A DNA stretch of 64,000 nt from Pelodera strongyloides (lineage: Eukaryota > Nematoda > Chromadorea > Rhabditida > Rhabditidae), in NCBI GenBank assembly GCA_036852015.1, contig JAANDG010000255.1, positions 1-64,000 on the forward strand, written 5' to 3'. Within the stretch, counting starts at the first letter, position 1. Each line of letters begins with the position of its first letter. The position numbers were made by a program, and so were the translations under genes. Of the stretch, positions 10,801 to 23,552 are shown piece after piece. The notes under the pieces were generated by a model, which was not told where the DNA came from, searched no databases, and worked only from the letters and a program-made list of their open reading frames with translations.

Positions 10801-13800
10801 GTATTTCGCTTTCAACTACACTATAAATAATTGCGATGCTCTATTCTAAGCCACACTCCACGTTTAGGTTTGTGCGCTTGTTCCCAATGATTAATGAACA
10901 CGCAATCGGATTGGAGATCTTTGGAAAGTTTGTCGTCTCACAGTTGGAGAAGTTGGGCGAGGAAAATATCAAGGTATGTATTTTTTGATAGGGTTTCCTT
11001 GTCTCCTTATGCGTGTATATTTTCGGATGCATCCTGTATGAATGTACATAGTACATTGTGCGACGTTGTCTCTGTCTTGATTGCTCATTTTGTTCACTGC
11101 AGGTATTTTATAGTTTTATAGCATTTTTGTCTCTCAGGTGATGCTGGCGGGTGGTGCCGAAGATAATCGAAGAAATGTTCTTTTCGCAGACACAATGTTC
11201 CTCTTCTTTGAAGGTATTTCCATAATTGTATACTTGCTCCTTTCTCTTTTTCTTTAAATGTTTATTAGTAGACTCTTTGAAAGAGTAAATCGCTGCGGAC
11301 CCTGCGAGAACCGATTGCATAAGACGGCTTACACGAATAAGTAAATGGACATAATTTCCACTAAATGTAAGGAGCCACATAACTTATAAATATCAAGTAT
11401 GTTATTTACCATGTGTCCGGCCGGCCAGTCCGGCGCTGTGTTTTGAGTTGGAAGCATGTATGAATGTGAGAGAATCGGATAATTTTCCTTCCAAGAATAG
11501 AACTATGCATGTGTTGTGTGCTTCTCCACAGCTTGCGTACAATAGGTCTGCGTAGTAGATATAGTCGTCTGCTGACTAAACCCTCGTATGCGATAGGGTC
11601 GAAATGGGGTCCATATTCGTATGGTCATTGCTTACTCTCCTTTCCTTCACTACTATATTTATACCCTCTACACTACCTATATATTCTTTTTCTATGTTTT
11701 ACTTATTGTTTCACTTCAGCCGTGGCTACCGTTGTTGAGGCGAACCAACCAGTGATCGAGAATAGTTACGGATCGGATCGACTGTTGGACTTTGTGCAAA
11801 TGCTTCAGGTATTTGTTGTTCCTATTCTATTGATGTTCTCGGTTTGCTTTTTATTGAAGATCATACGTTTTTAATAATATAGGTAGACTGTCAAATTTGT
11901 ATTACAAACACTCTTTTTCATTCTGATCATTTTGCCCGTTCTGCAGAACCAGATTGACAAGACTCTTGACGTAATACTGAAGGAGTTTGCCAAGCAACGA
12001 CAATTTGAGCAAAAAGCGAAGGCGGTTGAAAAACTATTTCGAAATCCTGAAAAGGTTCAAGGTGAGTGTTTATTGAATTCAAATCTGGACTCGAGTTTCT
12101 GTATTGTTTCTTTTATTTGAGTGTTAGTGGTAGACTTTTTTTGCCATGTGCTCTCTTTTATATGTTGTATCAATCTGAGTATACATATTGAGACTTGGGC
12201 TACTTCGGTGTGATATTTGTCTAATGCGATGTCATTTTCCTTCAATAATATATTACAATATGCTAGTATTTGTAGAGAAAACTGACGCCCTTCAATTGGA
12301 TGTCCTCCTTTCCGAAGTCACACAAATGCACACGCGAGCTGAGATGTATTGGCGTTTTTTGAAGCGAAGGATAGCAGATAAGAAGGAACAATTGGTGGGT
12401 TTTCACTGCAAGTTTATGGTTTTTTTATTGAGTGGAGCTATATTTTTTTTTTTATGTAAGTGATACATGAGTGCTTCCGCGTATAAATTTTGCCAGAGAC
12501 CGAGGTGGTGCGTGGTGCTAGGAGAAGGAAGCGACGAAATTTGCATAGAATACCATATGGTACATGGAACTGTGTTTTCTACCTTTCAAGCATACCTGAT
12601 AGTTCATAAAAAAACGTGAAATATCACTCATAGATAATGTTTTATATAAATTATGTAGGACGATGACGATGATGAACTCGACGCTGAGTCGCGAAAGAAG
12701 AAAGAAGAGGAGCGAGTACTGAGGAAGGAAAACAGGGCGAGGAAGCTGGACACACTGTTGAATAGGAGTCTGGTCGGCACGAAGATGCAGGTTAGAGAGA
12801 ATTATATGTAAATTAAGTAGTAAGTACAGCTAATTGGGGTTAGGTGAGAGGGGAGCACCTCCGACCTCCGATTGATAATGTCAGTATATGTATTTGGCTG
12901 GGTTTGGGTGAGCCGTCTTATAGAATTTATGCACGGCACGGTATTTATATCTTGTCTTGATCGTGCCTGCCTCAGACTTCGTACCTTTGTAGTTGTTTTA
13001 TGTGTTTGCATGATGGGCAAGACTTGGTCTCCTTATCCAGAAATCAGCTGTGAGACATCTGATGTGAGCAATTTAGCAATAAGACACTTGGAAGCTTTGA
13101 GGAGAACGAATTTTACTGAACATCATTTTCAGGAGATCATGGGTCAATATATATTGATGGAGCAGTATTACATGCAGGAAACTGTCAACAAGGCAATTCA
13201 GATGGATATGCGTGAAGTTGGACAGCTGACTAGGTAGTTTTCTGGGTTTTGGAAAACATAGTGACCGTTTCTCGAGGTTGCTTTTGTATTGGTACCATTG
13301 GTAACTCCGCGACGTGTTGCTATTGCTCATTTGTGTACAAAACGCTAGCTTTCTGTTTGACAGTGTCAGTTTGTTTTACGATTTACGATGCGTGCCTCAT
13401 TTAGCCCCTTATATTTTTTAGCTCTGTGGTCGACGACGTTCTCTTCATCGTGAGAAAGTGCGTGCGGCGCGCACTCGTCTCATCGTCTGTCGATTGCACG
13501 TGTGCGGCAATCAACAATGGGTGCACGTTGTTGGAGACGACCTTCCACGATCACATGGCCACAGCTATTCAAGTGGGTGTTTGATTCAGGATTCTGAATT
13601 CTGATTATTTACTGAACTGACTTCATACTTCTGACTTCTTACCCGCCGAAATGACTAGTAGATACCGACGTGTGCGAAACTGTGCAGTGCCGTAGATACC
13701 TTACACGCACCTTGGAATGACGTATGTTATTTCGTAGTGTGATAGAAATTTGCTGTTGCTCTATTTCTCTCTCGGTCAAGAAAGGGTTCTTTTGTTTCTG

Positions 13801-14680
13801 CAAGCGTTGTATTTTTGTCGTATTGTTGTTTGAGAGTTAGTTTAATTTGGATTGATTTGCTTGCTGCGTTTGCTAAACAATGTGCGTCCTTATTTCCTAT
13901 TTTAGGTCGGTTACCCATCGGTTGGGTTTGCCGCAGAAGCCTTTCAAACCGCTCAGACAGCGTACAATGTTATCCAACATGGAAAGACGGTGACCGAGGT
14001 GAGTTTTTGCCTAATGTGTTTCCCCCTAAGTGTTGGTGTGCGATATCTTCTGTTCTGCATCATTTGACTCATGAAATGAAATGATTTCTTCCTGAAAGAT
14101 GAGACCAATGAGCTTTCGTGTAAACCACTAAAGTAACAAGACATAACAATTAACAATCCATGTATACAACGTTTCCTGACCCTGACGTCTTCCTCCAGGC
14201 TGGTCCGGAAGCGCAACGGGATGCCTTTTTGACCGCGTGCAACAATGCGAGAGCAGCGGCTGAGATGATCGGCGAGCTGAAGAAGGGACTTTCGTTCGAA
14301 ATCAACAAAGTTCAGGTAAGGGATCAAGTCTTTGCTCCTAACGCCGTTATCGAAGACTCGGAGATCAAGGAAATCTGCTACATCCATGGCATAAACTCGT
14401 TGACGCTCTGACCGACGAAACCACCATCCGAATTAGCATATTGCATAAATTTATACGGTGGTCTTGAGCTCGTAGCCATACCACCGTCGGGATTAGAATA
14501 TTAGGTATGGCGAAAATCAGAAACGCATCATAAAGAGATACAAGTTTCGGAAACACTGCGTATATTTGGATGGTGGTTTTGAACTTTTCCCGACGAGTTT
14601 TATGCCCTGGCTACATCTTTGTGTGTAGCATTTTTCCTAGAATATTTATTGTAGAATAAATAGGTGGCAGACAAGGTATA

Positions 14681-14712
<32 letters not shown>

Positions 14713-17569
14713 GTGATATTGAGTGGAACGAACCGTTTCTCTATCTGCTATGTTATCTTTATGTTTTTAGCGGTCGGTAGTCGATAGTGCCAAGTTGGAG
14801 CATTCGCTGGCTCAATTCGACTATGTGATTGCAAAGACGAGGCAGCTCGCCGACAGGGCCATTCAGTCACTCTCTGTGGCTGCATTTAGACCGAAGTTGA
14901 AGTCCAGGTGGGTACTGTATTCCATTTTTTGGTGTCTTTGCCGAACTGTCGACTCACTGTTGTTAATATGGTTTGTTTATAGAACATATCTAGACATACA
15001 AATTAAATCGATTCCTTAATAAGGAATCCATGTTCACGAATCGAATGAATGAATGATTGAAAAGACAAACTGTTGTCCATGTTCAAATCATTTCACATGA
15101 AAATTGCCTACCATAACCCGAGTAAATGACAATGTCCCGCAGTGGACCCAATAAAGGTGTATGAAATCCCATTATTTTCTAACTGCAAAATGCAATTGCA
15201 CTAAATGCACGCTTGCATTATTGCAGAGGGATAGCTCAGATTATTACAGCTAGATTTGCTGCTTGACAATGTCATTTACTCGGGTTATGGTAGGCAATTA
15301 TCATTCATGTAAAATGACTTGAACATGAACAGTTGAACATCTCTGAACCTGACCCGCACGGTGCACCGCAGACTTTCCCGCATGGTGCGGGTTTACAGGA
15401 CCGCACATGCGGGAAAGTCTGCGGTGCACCGTGCGGATATGTCTGCAGGGGGGAAAAATCGAAAAATAATTTAATGCTTGTTTATTGTGTAATTTAGTAT
15501 ATTACATATGTGTCATGTAGAACACTTCACATAACATATATTCTATGAATAAAGCCTCATAAGACATAAGCACATGGGTGGAATTGAACCCTGACCACTC
15601 ATCTGTAGTCAGCGCCTTCAACCACTCAGCCATAACCGCACATGTGGCAAAAGGACGGAAAGGCGGGGATGTCTCTCCGCTGGCAGTCATTTGGACTATG
15701 TCCTAAGCGTTTTTGGGAGGCAACTTTTTTGCGTGGCGGGTTTGTCTGCAGGAAACCATGCGGGTATGTCTGCGGGAAAGTCTGCGGGTATGTCTGCGGG
15801 AAAGTCTGCGCCTCGCGGTTATGTCTGCGGGAAAGTCTGCCGCATGGTTGGGCGAACAAAAGTGTCGCAATGTGTAATTTCACCGAGTTTCCGCATGATG
15901 GCAGAGTATGCGGGAAAGTCTGCAGCTCTGCGGGAAAGTCTGCGCGCACGCCACAACATGCGGGAAAGTATGCACGCACGCCCAAAACGTGCGGGAAGGT
16001 ATGCGCCGCACTATGCGCCCCAGAACGTAGATGGACAACAGTGTGTCATTTTCATTCATGCGGTTCACGAACTTGATACCCCATAATAAGAGCATGCTTC
16101 ACAACGAATGTGTTTTTTTTATGTCTATGTTGTCTATCTTTGCGTGCGACAGTTGCTAATTACGTGCTTGGAAACTTCCCATTTGTGAGAATTACGGGAT
16201 TTTTGGTATGAGTCTCGTCTTAGTGTTTGCTGTTTTCAGTTGTGAAGACTACGTGGATCTCAATCATCAGTTGTCGGATGATCAGCTCGTCGAGTACGAG
16301 ATGTGCGATCCGTGGGTTGACCATTTCACCACTCAGTTGGACAGGCACTTGGCTACCTATCAGAACTTGCTTTTGGAGCAGAACTACCAGGTCAGCGAGA
16401 GACATTTCGGGACTTGGGACTCAGAGAGAGAGAGAGGGGGTGGGTGAGATAGAGAGAGAGGGAGGGAGAGAGACGATGAACTCACATGTACATGAACAAG
16501 TAAACAAACAAAGCCTCTTCTATAGATTCAAGTAAATTTCATAGAATTACAGAATCGTAAACTGATATTTATGATTGTTGGTCATTCAGATATTGTACAT
16601 TATTATTCAGCGAAAGAACGATTATACCTTTGCCCAATAAACTGAAATAGCTTTTAGAATCTGTTGCTAACCGTATGCGGCGAAGTGTGCAAGCAGTTCG
16701 AGCGCACCGCCTTCAAGTGTCTGTTTAACCGCCTTGGTGGATTACAATTGGATAAGGAATATAGACAGTTGACTGGGTGAGTCAGTTGGATTAATTATAG
16801 AAATAACAAATAACTACTTAATTAATTATTAAAAAGAGATACTATTCGTGTATAAAACCGTCAAGTTCTTGCTGCTTGGAAAAGTATATTACATTATACC
16901 AGTAAAGGACTTATTATAGTTTTTTATCGTTGGCTTTAACTTCATATTTTTTTGACTGCCTCTTCGTTAGTATGTGAATAGAAGGTTGGAGAAGAGAGTA
17001 ATTGACTAGTCGTTTCAGATATCTTTCTGGGATCGCCGGATGGTCGATCAGGGAAAAGTGTGCCCGTCTTGCTCAGGTTTGTCTTTTTTGTTGTCGGTTT
17101 ACATTTGTTGGTCACAGTTTTCGTAGTTCTGAATCGATGTAGTTTAGGCCTGATTTCTTCTTTTACAAGGTACCACGAATAGTTGCATATTAGTATGTAC
17201 GTGAAAAGAATGAGCACTGCGTTGAGTATCTTGCTTCTGCTGATAAATTAATAGTATCAAAGGGGCAAGTTCTTAAATAAAACGCCAATGCTAATATTGT
17301 TTTTGTGTGTTTGAGTTTCTAAGTTGATTGATTCTTTGTTGGTTTATCGATAGATTATTGATAAATCAATTCTAGCGTATTGTACTATTTGTCAATGATT
17401 CTGTATACTTTAGTTGGTTGCCTTGTTAAATGTGGACACCGTGGAGGAAGCGGTAGAACTGTGTCGCCATGCTCATGGACCAGCTTTGCTATCTGAACGA
17501 GAAGTCCGAAAAACATTACTTTTGAGGAGCGACCTCCCGGAATCCCTTATCAATCAACTCTCTATCTGA
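7881..17569 (+). CDS. cogc-4: COG4, conserved oligomeric Golgi complex subunit 4
   Basis: There are 22 exons: 7881-8024, 8184-8353, 8562-8641, 8852-8994, 9681-9826, 9940-9992, 10166-10289, 10868-10973, 11138-11213, 11720-11808, 11947-12061, 12276-12394, 12659-12790, 13133-13233, 13422-13572, 13906-13998, 14199-14315, 14771-14907, 16240-16390, 16658-16776, 17019-17076 and 17414-17569. They join in frame to give 859 residues, a little longer than human COG4 (785). Family hallmarks include the N-terminal coiled coil (LSRTFNISVSRLNNN), ISEEDYELAAQHIHR, QETVNKAIQMD, SVVDDVLFIVRKC, the C-terminal FNRLGGLQLDKEYR, and GWSIREKCARLAQ. COG4 is a lobe A subunit that tethers vesicles recycling Golgi enzymes. 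An acidic/basic insert (exon 13) precedes TLLNRSLVGTKMQ. Several introns hold inverted-repeat elements. Confidence 0.93.
9618..9690 (+). repeat. 57-base tandem duplication of the cogc-4 exon 5 acceptor
   Basis: TTTGTTTAGGTGTCGGCA occurs twice, with acceptors ending at 9623 and 9680. The second continues in frame into LDVAKTRVVEC and is the working site. The first would add 19 codons, the last being the TAG formed by the true acceptor itself. Confidence 0.8.
10629..10814. repeat. Inverted-repeat element A, copy in cogc-4 intron 7
   Basis: Ends read TTAAAGCGAAATACC...GCCGG and its reverse complement, and the total is about 185 bases. Other copies are at 19478-19660, 34333-34516, 46815-46986 and 59963-60154, with a decayed one at 55712-55880. 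There is no coding sequence. It is MITE-like, and the TTAA at the ends suggests mobilisation by a piggyBac-type transposase (inference). Confidence 0.85.
14681..14711. repeat. GA microsatellite
   Basis: A run of GA dinucleotides in cogc-4 intron 17. A second GA-rich stretch lies at 16422-16475, just after exon 19. Confidence 0.95.
15070..15333. repeat. Long palindromic element in cogc-4 intron 18
   Basis: The left arm (TTGCCTACCATAACCCGAGT near 15104) and the right arm (ACTCGGGTTATGGTAGGCAA near 15279) are inverted copies. Arms of roughly 55-60 bases surround a spacer. This is a foldback or MITE-type element without coding sequence. Confidence 0.85.
15354..15436. repeat. GC-rich perfect palindrome beside a tRNA-like sequence
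   Basis: Arms 15354-15384 and 15406-15436 are 31-base exact reverse complements around a 21-base spacer. The arm motif GCAGACTTTCCCGCATG recurs, in the opposite sense, in the array at 15745-15990. Confidence 0.9.
15572..15640 (-). repeat. tRNA-like sequence of Leu/Ser type (degenerate)
   Basis: On the minus strand it carries an A box (TGGCTGAGTGG) and a B box (GGTTCAATTCC) at normal tRNA spacing. The GAAGGCGCTGAC after the D-arm is typical of long-variable-arm tRNAs. The acceptor arms do not pair well and the anticodon loop is irregular. It is therefore likely a tRNA-derived repeat or pseudogene rather than a working tRNA. Confidence 0.45.
15745..15990. repeat. GC-rich array of TCTGCGGGAAAG units
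   Basis: About eight TCTGCGGGAAAG or TCTGCGGGTATG units lie in direct order, interspersed with unique bases. Open frames here in several registers (VCGKVCGY-type repeats) are a by-product of the unit and not genes. Confidence 0.8.
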
Positions 17570-18759
17570 GTAGGTCTTAGTGTTTTGGTTTCGAATCTGA
17601 CTAGAGAAAAGCGTGTTTGCAATTTTTTGCATGAGACATTTTGGCTACAGTATGATACACTTTTGCAAAAAAAATGCGAAGCGCGACTTTTTTTCACCGA
17701 GAAATCGGCACATAAAACATAAAACGTAACTTTGAAAGTGTGCATGAAGTATGTTAGCGTTAATATGTAAGAATTGTAAGTATCATGTTGATGTATTAGT
17801 GGCAATATATATTTCTTTTGTAAGCGCTTTCACACTGTTTAATTGTTTGAACGTCATTTTATTTAGAACAACTTTTTTGAATTGTTTTTATTATTTTATT
17901 GTAATTTGCAACTGTACGCAACGCAGCCGATTTTATTTAGCCTTGTTGTTTAAGTAGTTTAAGTATGCTGTTTTTTAAGTGCCTGCATATTTTTTTATCT
18001 ATCGTGTTTGATTCAGTTCTGTGATGCAAATAACCAACGTGTTTCCTTAGTAATTTCATCCATAGCAACTTCACTACTCGTTTGTTTATATTAATTTATT
18101 GGCTTTGGAATTTTTTTTCGTAAATCTTTTTGTAATATGTATAATTTATTAATATCGGGTGGTACGTTATTGTGAGTCCTAGGTTTCTTGGCAATGGAAA
18201 CAACTCAGCCTAATCAATGTGATATTTCAGAATAAACTTCTTTTTTTTTGCTGGCGTTTTAGCTGTGCTTTTGGGTTTTCGACTCCGGATGTGCGATATT
18301 TTACACTTTTTGTTTGTTTTTCCGGTCAAGGATATGTGTATTTTATAATTAAGTCACTATAAATGTCCCCACACTAGTACCGTAGTCTTGCAGTCAACTT
18401 TGTAGTAATTTTTCGAGGGGAAGGTAATCAAGGCATTCAGTGAAAAATACATGAACAATTTGTCTTGTAATTTTATGAGTTTTATTGTTTACCGTTTTTT
18501 CGTCCCTTCCGTTTTCTTGTACTGCATAGTTGTCTGTTTTGCAGGTATTTTCTCGTCTTTGCCTGGCCTTGGGTTTTTAGTTGGACCGGAGTCGTATGTT
18601 CATTTCTAGCAAGTTTTATCGGGTCAGCAAAGTGCCCATTAGCTTGAATTTTGTGTCTGATGTACTGAATACTTTTTAGATCACTTAAATGAGCTGCGAC
18701 ACGCCGATGAGCCTTAGAACTGTACGGTAGGGCCTGGGAGGCCCGAATTGTCTGCTCTC

Positions 18760-19176
18760 CTTAAAGGGAATGTCAAGGGGGATTCTGCGCAGAAGGCATC
18801 TCCTGTAAGCAGATGAAGTGAATCTCGAAAGGCGCACAAAGAAGTATACCCATCGATTGAAAAAAATTAAAATTTTGTCATAAATGTGAACAAAATCACA
18901 TTTGGATCAATCAATAGGGCAGCTATATCACAGTGGACCGCGCCGCAGTTGGAGTGCGTCGCGTCCTCTGTTCAAACACGCCGTGGCTTCAGTGAATACA
19001 TTGGTCTGAAGCCAAAATCCGAAATACTATGGTGAAGACATTTTCTGGAGGGGTTTGAAATTGTTTTTCTTTTTATCCAAAAGATTTTGTTTATTTTGGT
19101 TTTCACTTTTCTTACCTACAATAAATAAACCGATTATTGAGCCCAACATGCAAAACCGGCTTGACATTCCCTTTAA
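18760..19176. repeat. Inverted-repeat element with TTAAAGGGAATGTCAAG ends
   Basis: Starts CCTTAAAGGGAATGTCAAG and ends CTTGACATTCCCTTTAA. It is about 415 bases with no coding sequence. The TTAA-type ends are shared with elements A and B and the 30494-30892 element. Confidence 0.75.
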
Positions 19177-19477
19177 TCGGTACCCTTCCGGGTCAGACTG
19201 GAACAGAAATTTGCGTATAATATAAGAAACTGCAAATATTCATCATACATTGCAAAACCACATGTCACGTCGCTTTAATTTCATGTAACAATAGTCATTA
19301 GAGTAGGCACGTGTGTGAGAGGGATTATTCGGCTTGGATAGTTTAATGCGTCGTCTGCTTCTAATTGTATATAATTACTTACAATTAGGTAATAAGTATA
19401 TTGGGATTAACTAATTATGATATGGGAGGGTACAAAGTAGTTAGTATTTACACACCTTGGATTGATGTTGTTTTTGT

Positions 19478-19660
19478 TTAAAGCGAAATACCGACCGGCT
19501 TTTGAAACGCATAGAGTACACCAGCATTCTCATGCAGCTTATGCAAATGAACGTAAATTAGAATAAAAAAAATCTAGTTAAATTCGAGAAACTTTGCATA
19601 AATAAGTAAGAGTTCAGGTGTCCACGATGCGTTTCAAAAACCGGCCGGTATTTCGCTTTC
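19478..19660. repeat. Inverted-repeat element A, intergenic copy
   Basis: Both ends carry the AAAGCGAAATACCG and CCGGCCGG signature in inverted order. The inner part resembles the copies at 10629, 34333, 46815 and 59963. Confidence 0.85.
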
Positions 19661-19842
19661 AGTAGTATATTTACCATACCGTTATGTAACCTTGAGGTGC
19701 CTCATCCAAATCGTATGCTGTTTTGCTGATACAATCTTTGCCTCTTAAAGGATCGCAGTCACTACAAATTCGTATTTTTTATTCGCTTTTCATTAAATAT
19801 TCAAATATGTGAAGAAAACTACGATTCCAGCACCAAAGTACG

Positions 19843-20077
19843 GCAAAACGAACTCAGGGAGAGAAATCCCTGTGTATGAGTTTTACTAGTATACCGTAGT
19901 TTATAATTGCCCGTATAGAGTTTCATAATAAATACCGTGCAGTGATAAACCACGCGCCAGGTGTAACACTGCAGGCTGTTCACTCTCCAAGTACCCCTGG
20001 CAATTGCATACATGCACCGGCGTCGGTCATTTACCAAAACCCATTTTCATTGATTTCTCTCCCTGAGTTCGCTTTTA
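19843..20077. repeat. Inverted-repeat element with GAACTCAGGGAGAGAAATC ends
   Basis: The left end (CGAACTCAGGGAGAGAAATC) and right end (GATTTCTCTCCCTGAGTTCG) are inverted, about 200 bases apart. No related copy was noticed in the window. Confidence 0.65.
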
Positions 20078-20154
20078 TGTGGCTTTTTACTGGCTGCATA
20101 TTGTTTTATAAATCTTCTTGCATCTAATAAAATCGAATAAAAAAAGTTGAATTT

Positions 20155-20225
20155 GAAGTGACTGCCTTCCTTTAAGGCTGTAGCTTGGCCTCTTTGGCTT
20201 GTCTCAGTCAGTCACTTCGTTTTTT
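20155..20225 (+). ncRNA. Candidate 64-nt hairpin followed by a T-run
   Basis: GAAGTGACTG (20155-20164) pairs perfectly with CAGTCACTTC (20209-20218), and G then TTTTTT follows. A closed stem ending in a T-run is what a short pol III transcript could look like. There is no recognised family or A/B box, so it may be chance. Confidence 0.2.
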
Positions 20226-22583
20226 ACATATGTTATTACTATTTTTGGGTTTAAAACACAACTCACTATTATTAGCGAATGTAACAAGTTACAATGACTA
20301 AAGTTTTGACTTACAGCAGCATAGCACATTTTTCTCCCAACGATTTGGAATTTTTCGAAACTGCATGCTGAACTAATCGTAATTTTCAATTTCAATGCAA
20401 AACTGTGCACACGTTGTTCAGTGTTATAAAATGCATGTATATCCCATGAGCAGCTTTCTTTATTGAAAAATTTATTGTTTCGGAGCGGAGAGAGAGAGAA
20501 CTGATTGCCCGGATTTTTTGCAACGTACTTTTTGCCGGCAATGCTCTATATCATGCTGTGTAACATTGCTTTTCATTGGACATTGCTTTTCATAGGTTGC
20601 GTGTTGTTCATTCAAATAATAACTGTTTGTTATTTTCACTGTGTTTATATGTTAATTGATATGCCCTATCGATGCTGGAATTGAAGATATTAAAGTTACT
20701 GCATGTTAATACAAATGTGCAGTATTTGTTCCGCATGCAATACCCAATAGAGCAACAGACTATCTCCATTTACGGGTTTATTTCCCGATTGCATGTCGAT
20801 GGTTGAAGTTTGATCACATTTCCTAAATGAGGCAACCTTGCAGCACGCACCAGTTATATTTCTTCTTCGGGCAAGACGTGCTTGCTGTGTCTTCAAAAGA
20901 GAAAACAACTTTTTCGTGAGAAGGAAGGCTTTTTACTTCCGCGTACTGTCGCCATATTCGCCATAGCTGTGCTTATTTATCGGTGCTAAATAGATGATGT
21001 GATGGTATGGGGAACGGCACAGTACACAGTACTTAGTGCTTTTTTTTGCCAATTAGGAAGTAGAAGTTACAGGATGGAATGTTGAAACCTATTTATAAAG
21101 AATTTGTCTGAAGGCATCAGTGTTCAGTGTACGTAAAAACTTATATTGGTAGCTACAGTATTTTGTGAGACCAAGTATTTATCTAATGCATCTAGAGACC
21201 TCTTATGCTTCTTGTTAGGGACCGTGAGAATGGGTGTGGTAGCTGTGGTAATGTGCGATTGTTAGTTTTAGTTCTTTCTTTATTTATGGGGTTTCCAAGT
21301 ATCCCAAAATTCTGTGTGATTCTGTCAATACTACCGTATTTCTGCACGAAACTTGCATATATGATATGGAAAATTAAAAAAATTTGGAAACCCCCAATCG
21401 GCCTAGCCCTTTTTGGTTCTTTTGCCCTTTGGGTTTATCTCATCTCATGTATGACACTTTCCAGATGGTTTCAAATACTAGAAGCTTTGTTCATTATTGA
21501 ATGTGTTTTTCCCCTTCCATCGTATTTTTTAACCCTACATGTTTTATTATAGGTAACTGCAATGAAGAATGAAAACTCTTTATTTGTCTGAGTGTCTGAG
21601 TCTATCTCTCTAACTTGTTTCATCTCATCAGGCCTTCCTTGTGGCTTGTGGTCAAGAGCGAAAACAGCCAGCCTATAATTGAATGGGTTTTTTGGAGTTC
21701 AACCAGCTAAACCGGTAATTTTATGAGAAATTATTTAATTACTATTGCTGTGAAATTTGCAAAACTTGTGACTTGGATCGCAAGCTTCTAGTTTTTTTTG
21801 CCATTTAACTTGAACATTTTAAGGGATAGACAGATGTGTAGGCTGCAGTAGAGTAACTTCGCAATTTTTGTTCGGTTATTTTTATGGAACCTTCTATTCT
21901 AGTGCAAATTTCCAATTTAATACTAGGGTCGTTCACGTTGCCTGTTAAGAAACTTTGCCGGGAAAGTTTAACTTTAGTGAATGAAAAATTAGTGAATCAT
22001 CACATTCGCTTTCATCTAGTCGTAGTTAAAAAAAACATGAACCTACTGTATGAGTAGCTCTACTTATTTACACACCAACACCACGTAAGCATGCCTATCA
22101 CGGAAGTTTACACATCACGTAAGGACGTAAGTAGTGGATGAGTAACATGACATCCTGGGATGATTTGACCCGTCTGTGGGGTCTTTTCGTTTATTGCATC
22201 TTTTTTATCGCTACTTCTTGTGTAGTAGGATAAACATTAATATAAATATTGCCCCCCCCCCCTCGGCTCATGTATTTATTAGTGGATTCACGTAAATGGC
22301 GTGGCAGTGAGAGTGTGCGTGCGTAGTTTGATCGTTTGACCGCACGCTTTTTTCTTCCCCTTTTGGGGGAATTTCTGGGAGTAAGGGGGAATGTAATCTT
22401 GTTGCTGAGGCTTTGAGGCGCATCGGTCATTTTTTTGCCCCTTCTGACCCTCTGTTTATTTCTCTCTCTGTCTTATCCCCCTGCCCTGCCTCTCGTATGA
22501 AGTGAACTATCTCGCAACTACCCTGAATTTGCCCTCCGGACTCGATGGTATGCCTAGTTGCATGTATTGTGTTTTGATCCCTG

Positions 22584-22868
22584 CTATGATATTTGTTTCC
22601 GAGCATTTCCCGCGGAAAAACCAGCTAGGTTATTACTAGTTTCCTACTCGGTTTTTAGTCGGAAAAAGCTCGGAAAAGGAAAGTTTGTCGGGAAATGCTC
22701 GGAAACGGACAAACTGACGGCTCACGAGCTCGGCCCGCCTATTTTCCGAGCTCGGCCCGAGAACCTCAAAGTTTCCGAGCTTTTTCCGAGAACATTCTCG
22801 GAGAATCCGCGGAAAATCCTCGGAAACGCAAAGTTTCTCGGAAAATGCTCGGGATTCATTAACGGAGT
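22584..22868. repeat. Repeat with inverted CGGAAA/CCGAGC modules, copy 1
   Basis: Closely matches 44428-44745, from CTATGATATTTGTTTCCGAG to GGGATTCATTAACGGAGT. It is internally rich in inverted CTCGGAAA and TTTCCGAG words. The second copy lies in the 4.5-kb egl-9 intron. Confidence 0.85.
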
Positions 22869-23093
22869 GAATGGCTTATTTATCTACCAGCCGTTCGAAG
22901 AGCCCTACGGGCCCTTCTCCGACTGGAGGAATCGACCTTCGGCCGATTGTTACACACTGCTCAAAAAAAACGTTCATTTACGTTTATGTGGAAACGTATA
23001 ATTTGGTTCTCGACTTCAGTTTTTTTTGCAAGTCATGCAAATTTGCTATCTCACTTCTCTTCTCCTATAAAATCGCCTTATCCTCGACATATA

Positions 23094-23177
23094 AGCTAGC
23101 ATAGCTCAACAGGTAGAGCGTTGGACTGTGAATCGAGAGATTGCGTGCTGTTGTGGGTTCGATTCCCGCCAGCGGCA
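23094..23177 (+). tRNA. tRNA-like sequence with possible His (GTG) anticodon, probably a pseudogene
   Basis: The D-arm (TAGCTCAACAGGTAGAGC), an anticodon loop CTGTGAA and a perfect T-arm (GTGGG TTCGATT CCCGC) are present in order. The 5' and 3' acceptor strands pair poorly, the anticodon stem has a mismatch, and the variable region is too long. It looks like a decayed tRNA or a tRNA-derived element. Confidence 0.35.
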
Positions 23178-23397
23178 AAGATTTTGTATGTTATCTTTCG
23201 ATTGTAAATAGAAAATTTTCTTTATGAAAGGATTTCGTTAAGGTTCACACAAACAAAAAAGTAAACTCTTCTCCTTTATATAATAAGATATTTATCACAG
23301 TGCTGAACCCCTCACTGACCTGTCATGTTAGCCTCGTTACTCTTTGTGGTTGCTTCTTATTGGTAGTATATTATGCATTTTCACTCACTGGTTAATG

Positions 23398-23552
23398 AGG
23401 TTTCGAAGTATGCTGAAAATTTGCTGTATTTTGGAACTACACGAGAATATTTTTTTAATTTTTCATATTATATATGCAAGTTTCGTGCAGAAATACGGCA
23501 GTATTGACAGAATCACACCGAATTTTTGGGATACTTGCAAACCCCATATAGC
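23398..23552. repeat. GTTTCCAAGTATCCC repeat, reverse copy
   Basis: Shares an inner block with 21286-21385 and 63513-63652 (TGTCAATACTACCGTATTTC, or its reverse complement). All copies end in a GGGGTTTCCAAGTAT-like sequence. Confidence 0.75.

Noticed and set aside
15642..16086. Cys/Gly-rich repeated open frames (VCGKVCGY type)
   Set aside because: Produced by the short GC-rich repeat unit read in several frames.
21205..21552. 115-codon hydrophobic open frame, receptor-like at first sight
   Set aside because: Its centre is the GTTTCCAAGTATCCC repeat, and there are no splice partners or conserved motifs.
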